DNA from: Bacteroidales bacterium
GTDB lineage: Bacteria > Bacteroidota > Bacteroidia > Bacteroidales > VadinHA17
Assembly (NCBI GenBank): GCA_021738535.1
Contig: JAIPBU010000007.1
Span: 1 to 64,000, forward strand
DNA: 64,000 nucleotides
Direction of reading: 5' to 3'
Shown here: positions 8,749 to 15,876 of the stretch, piece by piece
Numbering within the stretch: position 1 is the stretch's first letter
How the letters are laid out: the number at the start of each line of letters is the position of its first letter
The notes under the pieces: model-generated
Database searches by the model: none
Seen by the model: only the letters and a program-made list of their open reading frames with translations
What the model was told of the DNA's origin: nothing
Position numbers and translations under genes: made by a program

Positions 8749-9465
8749 ATGGAAAAGTTAACAGGTAAAGTAATTTTATCGGGAAAAATAACAACCCTAA
8801 CCGGTTTACACATTGGCGGATCCTCATCTGCACTTGATATCGGCGGAATTGACTTAAATGTGATAAAAACAGCTGCTGGTTTACCTTTTATCCCGGGCAG
8901 CTCAATAAAAGGTAAGTTAAGAAACCTTCTCGCCCGTAAAGCAGGATCCCCGAAAGTTGAAGACGATCCAGTTGCAATTTCCAGGATCTTCGGTACATCC
9001 GGGGATAAAAGTGTAACAGGCCCTAATACAAGGTTATCTGTCAGGGATGCAATGCTTGATAAAAAAGCCTTCGCAGAGGAGTTTGGCAATTCCGAACTGG
9101 AATACAGGTACACAGAGGGGAAATGGGAAAACACGATCGACAGGACTAAGGGCTCAGCAAAGAACCCCCGCCAGCTGGAACGAGTGCCTGCGGGCGCAGA
9201 ATTCTGTTTCGAAATGGTTTATGACATTTACGAAGATGGTAAGAGGGATGAAGATTTAAAATCCATTATTGAATCCATGCGCTTACTCGAAGATGATTAC
9301 CTTGGGGGAAGCGGATCGAGGGGATATGGAAAAATTAAATTCTCTGAAGTAAAACTTGAATTGAGGGACATCAAAGAATATTACGAGAAGGAAGAGACAG
9401 TTAATGATTTTAACTCGCTTGATTCCTTTGCCAAAGAATTTAACCAAGGACAAAATAATGGATAA
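8749..9465 (+). CDS. csm3: Csm3, Cas7-type backbone subunit and target-RNA nuclease
   Basis: 238 residues. Visible features are TGLHIGGSSSALDIGGID, with the D35 that aligns to the catalytic Asp (D33 of Streptococcus Csm3), the RAMP block FIPGSSIKGKLR, NTIDR, and the glycine-rich DYLGGSGSRGYGKI. Several copies polymerise on the crRNA and cut bound target RNA at 6-base intervals. The active-site Asp is present, so target RNA cleavage should be active. The stop overlaps the csm4 start by 8 bases, suggesting translational coupling. Confidence 0.97.
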   Translation: MEKLTGKVILSGKITTLTGLHIGGSSSALDIGGIDLNVIKTAAGLPFIPGSSIKGKLRNLLARKAGSPKVEDDPVAISRIFGTSGDKSVTGPNTRLSVRDAMLDKKAFAEEFGNSELEYRYTEGKWENTIDRTKGSAKNPRQLERVPAGAEFCFEMVYDIYEDGKRDEDLKSIIESMRLLEDDYLGGSGSRGYGKIKFSEVKLELRDIKEYYEKEETVNDFNSLDSFAKEFNQGQNNG

Positions 9466-10468
9466 AGTATTCTTATTTACCCGCCCGGGCCAGCAATACC
9501 ACTTTGGTGGCTTTAACAATTTTGAAAGCAATGTGCTTGAAGAGTGTGATACACATTTACATTCTGACCTTCTATTCTCAGCCCTGGTGGATACTTGCTC
9601 AAGCGTCTACCCTAATCTCACGGAAGATCTTGTTTCTGAATTTGAAAATGGTAGAATAAAATTATCATCGGCATTCTGGTTTATTGAAAAAGACAATATA
9701 AAAATCTGCTTTTACCCGAAACCCGTCTCATGTGAACTTTTCAGGACAGACGATCATAAGAAATTTAAAAAAGTGAAATATGTTTCCGAAGGGATAATTA
9801 AACAGGGCATCACACCTGATCTATGGAATGTAGAATGCAGCCTGTCTGGAACATTCCTTTGCACTAAAAGCGAGTTAAAAAAGCTGGGGTTTGAAGATAT
9901 GCCTGGGCTCTACAAAACAATCATCCTGCCTAAAGTCAAGGTTCACACAGATTCCGTTGAAGACAGGTTGTTCCAACAAACAAATATACAGGTAAATGAT
10001 CTGGATGTACCGGGGACATCAACCGGTTTTTGGTTTTTCCTTGACACACCATCCAATGATTCTCCTATGTACAAAATCATCACCCCCTTGCTGAGAATAC
10101 TTGCTGATTCGGGATTGGGAGGCCAGAGGTCAACCGGCACTGGAAAAATACATGCAATTACTAAAAGTGATATTGATGATATAGAAATAAATACTGGGGA
10201 ACCGGTCATGACATTAGGGCTGCTATCTCCTGGTCAGAATGATACAGATGACATGCTGTATTACACTCTTCTTACAAGAGGTGGAAAATACTCCGGTACA
10301 AAACAAAGACTAATGCTGTTAAATATGGCGGCTGAAGGATCTATACTCAAGCGGGTTCTGGAGGGTAATATTGTAAACCTCCAGAAAAGCAAGATGAAAA
10401 CATCACTCAGGTATGGTAATCCTCTACAGGTGAATATTAATAAAAAGTTTCTTCCATCATGGAGTTAA
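9458..10468 (+). CDS. csm4: Csm4, Cas5-type subunit
   Basis: 336 residues from ATG 9458 (MDKVFLFTRPGQQYHFGG). An in-frame ATG at 9404 lies deep inside csm3 and is not needed. The N-terminal RAMP fold, the motif DSGLGGQRSTGTGKI and the overall length fit Csm4, which binds the 5' handle of the crRNA and contacts Cas10. It overlaps csm3 by 8 bases and csm5 by 10. Confidence 0.92.
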   Translation: MDKVFLFTRPGQQYHFGGFNNFESNVLEECDTHLHSDLLFSALVDTCSSVYPNLTEDLVSEFENGRIKLSSAFWFIEKDNIKICFYPKPVSCELFRTDDHKKFKKVKYVSEGIIKQGITPDLWNVECSLSGTFLCTKSELKKLGFEDMPGLYKTIILPKVKVHTDSVEDRLFQQTNIQVNDLDVPGTSTGFWFFLDTPSNDSPMYKIITPLLRILADSGLGGQRSTGTGKIHAITKSDIDDIEINTGEPVMTLGLLSPGQNDTDDMLYYTLLTRGGKYSGTKQRLMLLNMAAEGSILKRVLEGNIVNLQKSKMKTSLRYGNPLQVNINKKFLPSWS

Positions 10469-11610
10469 AAAATTTCAAATTCAAAATATCCACATTTTCA
10501 CCCGTATGCATTTCGGATACACAGGATAAAGTCCTCTCTCCCTATACCGATTTCGTGATTAAACAAGGTAATGTACATTATATTGACCATCTCGAGATGG
10601 ATAGCTACTTCGCCCATAACCCCAGCCTGGTGAATATTTACTCTAACAAGATCAAAGCGCTGTACAAGGGTGGAAGGAGCACATTTTCGCTGGCCGGTTT
10701 TATTGAAAACGAATTGGGTTCAAACGTGGAAGACATTACAAGGCTCAGCCTTGAATATAAGGGGCAGAACTTTGACAGGAAAAACAATATAACCTCTGTA
10801 ATTCGAAACGCAGGCAAACCATATATCCCGGGCAGTTCTGTAAAAGGAGCCCTTAAAGGTGCTTTCTTGTATTATTGGCTTAATAAAACAGCAAATGGCA
10901 GTGAAGTATTAGGTAAAATATACAATGCCGTAAAATACATCAACGACAGCCGGAATCTTGTAAAGGCCATTTCCGACTTAATTAACCCCTTTTTGGGTTC
11001 AGTTAATAATTCAACGGCCAATGAATTCAATAATCTGAGAGCAACAGACAGTAGTCTTTTTCATGAAACCGACCTTGCAGTCTATCACGCAAAACGGCTG
11101 CACATGAAAAAAGGCATTACACAAATACCAGCTGATCTTGAGGCTATTAATCCAGGCAAGGATTGCGCTATCACAATATCGATTAACGGCAAGTTTAGCG
11201 GTGAACGGGAGTGGTTAAACCAGGTACGGCCACAAGAGCTAAGCCAAATAGTGAACCTTTTTTCGCGTCAGAACCTCGAACATGATTGGGAGGATCTTGA
11301 TGACCATGTCGATGATATTGAAGATGGCAACCTGTACGATAATATTTTCGACTTCTACGAAAATTCAGCTGCTGAGATGGATAAACCTGGCAATGATGCT
11401 ATTTATTTACGGCTTGGAAGTGGAAAAGGATTCCTGCATCAGACAATAGGACTCGCCTTAAAGAATAAAGACAATGGTATCTACAGTAAATATTTTAAAC
11501 ATCTTAGACTTGGAAAAGGAAATCAAAAACAGTTCCCTGTCACCCGGTTATTCGCCATACCCCAGGGAACCCCATTCGGTTGGGTAAAAATAATTATGAA
11601 AAATGAGTAA
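10459..11610 (+). CDS. csm5: Csm5, Cas7-like terminal subunit
   Basis: 383 residues. The RAMP motif PYIPGSSVKGALKGAFLYYW and the C-terminal glycine-rich RLGSGKGFLHQTIGLAL, followed by FPVTRLFAIPQG, are those of Csm5. This subunit caps the filament at the 3' end of the crRNA and recruits trimming nucleases. It overlaps csm4 by 10 bases and the Csx1-like gene by 8, so the whole csm block is one transcription unit. Confidence 0.92.
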   Translation: MELKNFKFKISTFSPVCISDTQDKVLSPYTDFVIKQGNVHYIDHLEMDSYFAHNPSLVNIYSNKIKALYKGGRSTFSLAGFIENELGSNVEDITRLSLEYKGQNFDRKNNITSVIRNAGKPYIPGSSVKGALKGAFLYYWLNKTANGSEVLGKIYNAVKYINDSRNLVKAISDLINPFLGSVNNSTANEFNNLRATDSSLFHETDLAVYHAKRLHMKKGITQIPADLEAINPGKDCAITISINGKFSGEREWLNQVRPQELSQIVNLFSRQNLEHDWEDLDDHVDDIEDGNLYDNIFDFYENSAAEMDKPGNDAIYLRLGSGKGFLHQTIGLALKNKDNGIYSKYFKHLRLGKGNQKQFPVTRLFAIPQGTPFGWVKIIMKNE

Positions 11611-12835
11611 TAAAGTATTTATCTCCATACTCGGAACGGGCAATTATAATAAATGTAAATATTTCTTCGATAACCCGGATGTGCATCTTGAAACCAGGTA
11701 TGCACAGCTTGCCACATTACAATTACTGTATAATAACTGGAGCAATGATGACAAAGTACTCATTTTTACTACGCCACAGGCAAAAGAAAAGCATTATGAC
11801 TTACTTGAAGATGAATTCAAACAGCTTAATAAAGAATCGGAATTAATAAGGGTAGACATCGATAAAGGTCTGAACCCGGGGTCACAATGGGATATATTCG
11901 AAAAAATACTTGAGAATATACCTCCTGAAAGTGAACTATATATAGATATCACCCACTCATTCAGGTACCTGCCGATGCTGGTACTGGTACTGGCTAATTA
12001 TGCAAAAGCACTTAAAAATATAGAAATAGGCAAAATAACCTACGGCAACTGGGAAGCCAGGAATGAGAACAACAACACAGCACCAATTACAGATCTTACC
12101 TCCCTATCTTATGTTCAGGACTGGGCTGTAGCTGTTAACGATTTTACTGAATTTGGCAATGTCAAAAAATTACAAGCACTTGCCTCAAAAACATTAAAAC
12201 CACTTCTTTCAAAATCTGCCAACGATGACAAGAGTGCAAACCACCTTGAAAATGCTATAATTAGCCTGGAGCAGCTAACCGAGGAGATCCAGACATGCAG
12301 GTTGCAATCCATATACGAAGGAAGCAAAGCTACCGAAGTAATAATCAGTCTAAACAAGGTAAATAACGTAGATAGTAAGCCTCTCGCTCCACTCATAGGC
12401 ATGATGTCCGAAAAGACACAAGAACTGTCAGAAGAGAATAACCTTGATAATGGTTTTAAAGCAGTGGAATGGTGTATTGATAACGGCATGCTACAACAAG
12501 GCTACACCATCCTGCAAGAGAATATTATAAACTATCTCTGTGTTGAAACCAAGGTAGGCTTAACCAATAGGGAATTTCGTGAAGATTATTCAGCGGCACT
12601 GAATATAATATCAGGAAAAAATAAAACCCCTATTTCGAAAAACATGCAGAACCTGAAAAATGTAGACAGTATTGAGATGCTTGCAAAGGAGTATAGAAAT
12701 ATTGCAAATATAAGGAATGATATTAACCATGCCGGTATGAGAAAAAATGCCTGCGGGGCAAAAAAATTCAAACCCACCCTGCAAAAATCATTAGGAAAAA
12801 TAAAAGACATCATCTATGCTGGTAAACCTGACTAA
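11603..12835 (+). CDS. csx1: CARF-HEPN ribonuclease of the Csx1/TIGR02221 (DxTHG) family
   Basis: 410 residues. The N-terminal CARF domain has the family motif D114-I-T-H-S-F (DxTHG type) in LYIDITHSFRYLPML, which marks the cyclic-oligoadenylate sensor. The C-terminal HEPN domain carries R371-N-D-I-N-H376, the R-x4-H ribonuclease motif. On binding the second messenger made by Cas10, such proteins dimerise and degrade RNA non-specifically, giving dormancy or abortive infection. It is placed directly after csm5 (8-base overlap), where csm6 would sit in a classical III-A locus. The symbol is given for the family; the exact subfamily was not tested. Confidence 0.88.
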   Translation: MSNKVFISILGTGNYNKCKYFFDNPDVHLETRYAQLATLQLLYNNWSNDDKVLIFTTPQAKEKHYDLLEDEFKQLNKESELIRVDIDKGLNPGSQWDIFEKILENIPPESELYIDITHSFRYLPMLVLVLANYAKALKNIEIGKITYGNWEARNENNNTAPITDLTSLSYVQDWAVAVNDFTEFGNVKKLQALASKTLKPLLSKSANDDKSANHLENAIISLEQLTEEIQTCRLQSIYEGSKATEVIISLNKVNNVDSKPLAPLIGMMSEKTQELSEENNLDNGFKAVEWCIDNGMLQQGYTILQENIINYLCVETKVGLTNREFREDYSAALNIISGKNKTPISKNMQNLKNVDSIEMLAKEYRNIANIRNDINHAGMRKNACGAKKFKPTLQKSLGKIKDIIYAGKPD

Positions 12836-13184
12836 CCATCCTTCTAATCTTTGGCCAGCAGGGCAAAAAAAAGCTGCAGAAAAATATGGTGGCATAACTG
12901 ACTTACCGTTCCCAAAGATACCTTCTGAATGGGATAAACAAGATATTAAGGTATTAGTTAACAAGTATTCCAGGGAAATTCTGGAATTAAAGCAGGAAAC
13001 CCGTGAGAAGATATTTGTTCACCTGATGGGTGAATCAACTTTTATGTTTGCTCTTGGCCACCTGCTTATTAATAATGGAATAACATGCATCGTTTCAACC
13101 ACGGAAAGAAATACAGACGAGGAACATGAACTTAAACTCAGCAGATTCAGATTCGTAAAATTCAGGGAATTATTTATCCCTTGA
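12816..13184 (+). CDS. small type III accessory protein, Rossmann-like
   Basis: 122 residues. The start overlaps the 3' end of the CARF-HEPN gene by 20 bases, so it belongs to the operon. It begins MLVNLTNHPSNLWPAGQKKA, then DLPFPKIPSEWD. Its second half (VHLMGESTFMFALGHLL, then NGITCIVSTTERN) looks like an alternating beta-alpha Rossmann fold with a conserved-looking MGE and STTER. Proteins of this look and size occur beside type III loci. By position it is a candidate regulator or ring nuclease that breaks the cyclic-oligoadenylate signal, but no catalytic residue can be assigned and the idea is inference. Confidence 0.65.
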   Translation: MLVNLTNHPSNLWPAGQKKAAEKYGGITDLPFPKIPSEWDKQDIKVLVNKYSREILELKQETREKIFVHLMGESTFMFALGHLLINNGITCIVSTTERNTDEEHELKLSRFRFVKFRELFIP

Positions 13185-13237
13185 AAACTTAATTGTGAAC
13201 ACAATCATTCAGGACAAACGGAAAATTTAGGATTAAA

Positions 13238-14257
13238 ATGGATCTAATACTTAATACTTTTGGAACTTCCCTGCTGAAGGAGAATGATAATCTAATCATC
13301 ATACATAAAGACGGTAAGCAAAAGATCCATCCTGAAAAAATAAAATCAATCATTATAGGAAGAGGAGCCCAGATTAGCAGCGATGCAACAATATTAGCAA
13401 TAAATCATCAAATAGACATCTTCTTCGTGGATCGGGCTGGTGATCCCGTAGGAAGAGTATGGAGTGTTAAATATGGGTCAGTTACCACCATAAGAAGGCA
13501 GCAGCTTGATTTCACCTTTTCAAATAAAGCTACTGAATGGATAAAAAAGATTATTGCAGAAAAAATAGGCAATCAAATTGCAATAATCCTGTCATTTGCA
13601 CCTGGAGATGAATATACAATAAGCCGCACAGAAACGGCCATCAGAAAACTTAACGATTACAAAACTAAGGTTGAAAACATAACTGTTGACATCATAAGTG
13701 AAATATCACGCACTTTAAGAGGGTGGGAAGGTGCTTCAGGGAGGGTCTATTTTGAAACACTTAACCTTTTTCTCCCGGAACAGTTTAAAAGCAAAGGACG
13801 TTCGCAACACCCGGCAACAGATCCTATAAATTGTTTACTGAATTACGGGTATGGAATATTATATGGCAAAATCGAAAGCGCCTTGGTTAAAGCAGGAGTG
13901 GATCCATACATAGGAATATTTCACCGCGAGGATTATAACAGGCCTGTTCTTGTTTTTGATATAATTGAAAAATTTAGGGTATGGGTAGATTATGTAGTCT
14001 TAACACTAATAATACAGGAGGCGATTGACGAAGAATGCTACAGTGTAAAAGAAGATGGTTCTTATTGGCTTGAAGGACTGGGTAAACGCATCCTGATTCA
14101 GTCACTAAACGATTACATGGAGGAAATAATAACACTTAATGGCCTGGAAAGATCAAGGTTGAATCACATTCAAATGTTTGCCCACAGTGTCGCAAAAATG
14201 TTTATGAACTTTAAAAATGCCAGTGACAATGATAATGGCAGGAAAAAAAATAAATGA
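13238..14257 (+). CDS. cas1: Cas1 integrase
   Basis: 339 residues with the three metal-binding residues in their usual contexts: E173 (RVYFETLN), H229 (GIFHRED) and D241 (VFDIIEKFR). Cas1 with Cas2 inserts new spacers at the leader end of the array. It is a plain Cas1: the first residues are already the beta-strand domain, and there is no fused reverse transcriptase. A 53-base gap separates it from the interference operon, so it may have its own promoter. Its 3' end overlaps the primase-polymerase gene by up to 41 bases. Confidence 0.97.
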   Translation: MDLILNTFGTSLLKENDNLIIIHKDGKQKIHPEKIKSIIIGRGAQISSDATILAINHQIDIFFVDRAGDPVGRVWSVKYGSVTTIRRQQLDFTFSNKATEWIKKIIAEKIGNQIAIILSFAPGDEYTISRTETAIRKLNDYKTKVENITVDIISEISRTLRGWEGASGRVYFETLNLFLPEQFKSKGRSQHPATDPINCLLNYGYGILYGKIESALVKAGVDPYIGIFHREDYNRPVLVFDIIEKFRVWVDYVVLTLIIQEAIDEECYSVKEDGSYWLEGLGKRILIQSLNDYMEEIITLNGLERSRLNHIQMFAHSVAKMFMNFKNASDNDNGRKKNK

Positions 14258-15251
14258 TCCATTTGATGCTTTAAAAAAAATAAGCATTGAATATTTTTAT
14301 AAATCTGTAAAAGAGCCCAAGTCTGAGCTTGCAAACCGCATTAATAGTATCAGGAAAGTAAAACAACTAAACCCGGAAAAATTTTCACAACTTAAAAAGA
14401 CCCTGCCTTATATAGTCTGTGGCATTTTTTCTCCTCCTTTTAGAAAAACGGAAAATTTTTCAAGAATAGGATACTTCATCCTTGACATTGATCACCTGTC
14501 AAGCAAATCCATAAACGTAAATAATTTAAAAAGTAAGCTTTCTGAAGACGAAAGAGTACATTGTATATTTATTTCGCCTGGGCAGGACGGCCTGAAAATA
14601 ATGTTTCAACTTGAAAATCTAATATATGATCCGGTTAAATATAAAGTGTTTTACAGGCAATTTGCGTCAAAATTTGCCTTGCATTACTCTATTGAACAAG
14701 TAGTGGACACGGTTACCTGTGATGTTTCAAGAGCTTGCTTTATTAGTTATGACAGTGAAGCTTTTTACAGGAAAGACCCTGTTACTATTAAAGCAGATGA
14801 ATATATAAGTTTTGAAGATTCAGGTGTACTTAAATCCATACAGGATGAAAACAGAGAGACAGCCAAAACAGTGAAGGCTCATAAAAAGGATTTGAATCAG
14901 CAGAAGGACTTAGATGAAGAAAAAATGCAGGAAATAAAATCATTACTTGGTGTCAGATACCGTCAATCCAGCCCTAAACAGATTTTCGTTCCGGATCAAT
15001 TAGAAAAGATAAAATCAAGTGTTGAAAAAACTTTTGAAGAATATAATATAGTAACCGATGAAATTTCAAATATTAATTTTGGCAAAAAATATAAGGTGCA
15101 CCTGGGCAATAAACATGCCGAAGTAAACCTTTTTTACGGAAAAAAAGGTTATGTAGTGGTCAAGAGCCCCAGGCGCGGTACCAATCCAGAATTGAATGAT
15201 ATTGTATGTAATATTTTAGGCAAAATGTTTTATGGGGCAGAAAGTGAATAA
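14217..15251 (+). CDS. CRISPR-associated primase-polymerase (BT4734/AEP type)
   Basis: 344 residues if ATG 14217 is used; ATGs at 14229 and 14235 are equally possible. The archaeo-eukaryotic primase core is visible: motif I hhhDhD as YFILDIDHL (D90, D92), motif II as ISPGQDGLKIMFQL (about 119-132), and motif III around DVSRACFISYD (169-179). This resembles the BT4734-like primases common in Bacteroidota and the primase-polymerases reported next to cas1 and cas2. Residues 185-250 are charged linker. A C-terminal domain of about 90 residues (KVHLGNKHAEVNLFYGKKGY, then VVKSPRRGTNPEL) is not part of the core and is unknown to me. The gene is wedged between cas1 and cas2 and overlaps both, so it probably makes or fills in DNA during spacer acquisition. 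Confidence 0.8.
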   Translation: MPVTMIMAGKKINDPFDALKKISIEYFYKSVKEPKSELANRINSIRKVKQLNPEKFSQLKKTLPYIVCGIFSPPFRKTENFSRIGYFILDIDHLSSKSINVNNLKSKLSEDERVHCIFISPGQDGLKIMFQLENLIYDPVKYKVFYRQFASKFALHYSIEQVVDTVTCDVSRACFISYDSEAFYRKDPVTIKADEYISFEDSGVLKSIQDENRETAKTVKAHKKDLNQQKDLDEEKMQEIKSLLGVRYRQSSPKQIFVPDQLEKIKSSVEKTFEEYNIVTDEISNINFGKKYKVHLGNKHAEVNLFYGKKGYVVVKSPRRGTNPELNDIVCNILGKMFYGAESE

Positions 15252-15726
15252 AGAAAGTAATACTGATCTTACTTTTGTCAGGAAAATGATGCTTATAAAA
15301 AAGGCTGGTATTAATACATATAAAAGTATTAACCACCCGGTTTGTAAAAGTGAAATCATAGAAGATCTTCCGTCACGGATTCAGCGTGCAATGAAGATTA
15401 CAACCAGCAAGGATTTAAAGCAAAACGAGATGATCTATTTTATAATGTACGACATAGAGAATAATAAAATACGACAAAATATAGCCAAATACCTTGAAAA
15501 GAAAGGTTGTACAAGGGTTCAAAAATCGATTTTTATTGCCAAATCTGAACGAAAAACCTATGATGAAATATCATCGACATTAAAAAAAGTACAGGAGTTA
15601 TATTCAAATAATGATAGCATATTTTTTGTTCCCGTAAGCACGGACCATATCAGGGCAATGAAGATCATTGGTGTAAATGTAGATTTCGATATGGTTTTGG
15701 GCAATAGGAATACATTGTTCTTTTAA
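15232..15726 (+). CDS. cas2: Cas2 with a 66-residue N-terminal extension
   Basis: 164 residues. The Cas2 ferredoxin fold starts at about residue 67 (EMIYFIMYDIENNKIRQNIA), with D74 of MYDIE as the conserved Asp, then RVQKSIFIAK and DSIFFVPVS. Cas2 is normally 85-100 residues. The extra N-terminus (KKAGINTYKSINHP and so on) is basic and unrecognised. ATG 15232 lies inside the primase-polymerase gene (20-base overlap). An internal methionine (MKITTSKD) could be an alternative start giving a nearly ordinary Cas2. It forms the adaptation unit with cas1 and the primase. Confidence 0.9.
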   Translation: MGQKVNKESNTDLTFVRKMMLIKKAGINTYKSINHPVCKSEIIEDLPSRIQRAMKITTSKDLKQNEMIYFIMYDIENNKIRQNIAKYLEKKGCTRVQKSIFIAKSERKTYDEISSTLKKVQELYSNNDSIFFVPVSTDHIRAMKIIGVNVDFDMVLGNRNTLFF

Positions 15727-15747
15727 TAGCGTTCATTGATGTATTTT

Positions 15748-15778
15748 TTGTATATTAACATGGATTATATTAATTTTG
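15748..15778 (+). promoter_or_regulatory. CRISPR leader promoter (TTG - 20 bases - TAATTTTG)
   Basis: TTG at 15748-15750 is followed 20 bases later by TAATTTTG at 15771-15778, matching the Bacteroidota -33/-7 promoter. Transcription would start near 15783, about 95 bases before the first repeat, and read through the array on the plus strand. The AT-rich leader spans 15727-15876. Confidence 0.6.
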
Positions 15779-15876
15779 CAGGCTGTAAAAATGAAAGCTT
15801 CCGGTACTATTTTTATATTTTTTCTTAAACCTGGCAGGGCCAAACAATTAATTAATAGCATATTAAAAAAAATGCT

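Noticed and set aside
9404-9457. Longer csm4 start at 9404
   Set aside because: It would overlap csm3 by 62 bases; ATG 9458 gives the normal N-terminus of Csm4.
14217-15251. Reverse transcriptase in the adaptation module
   Set aside because: No YxDD or other RT blocks are present; the DxD and following motifs fit an archaeo-eukaryotic primase.
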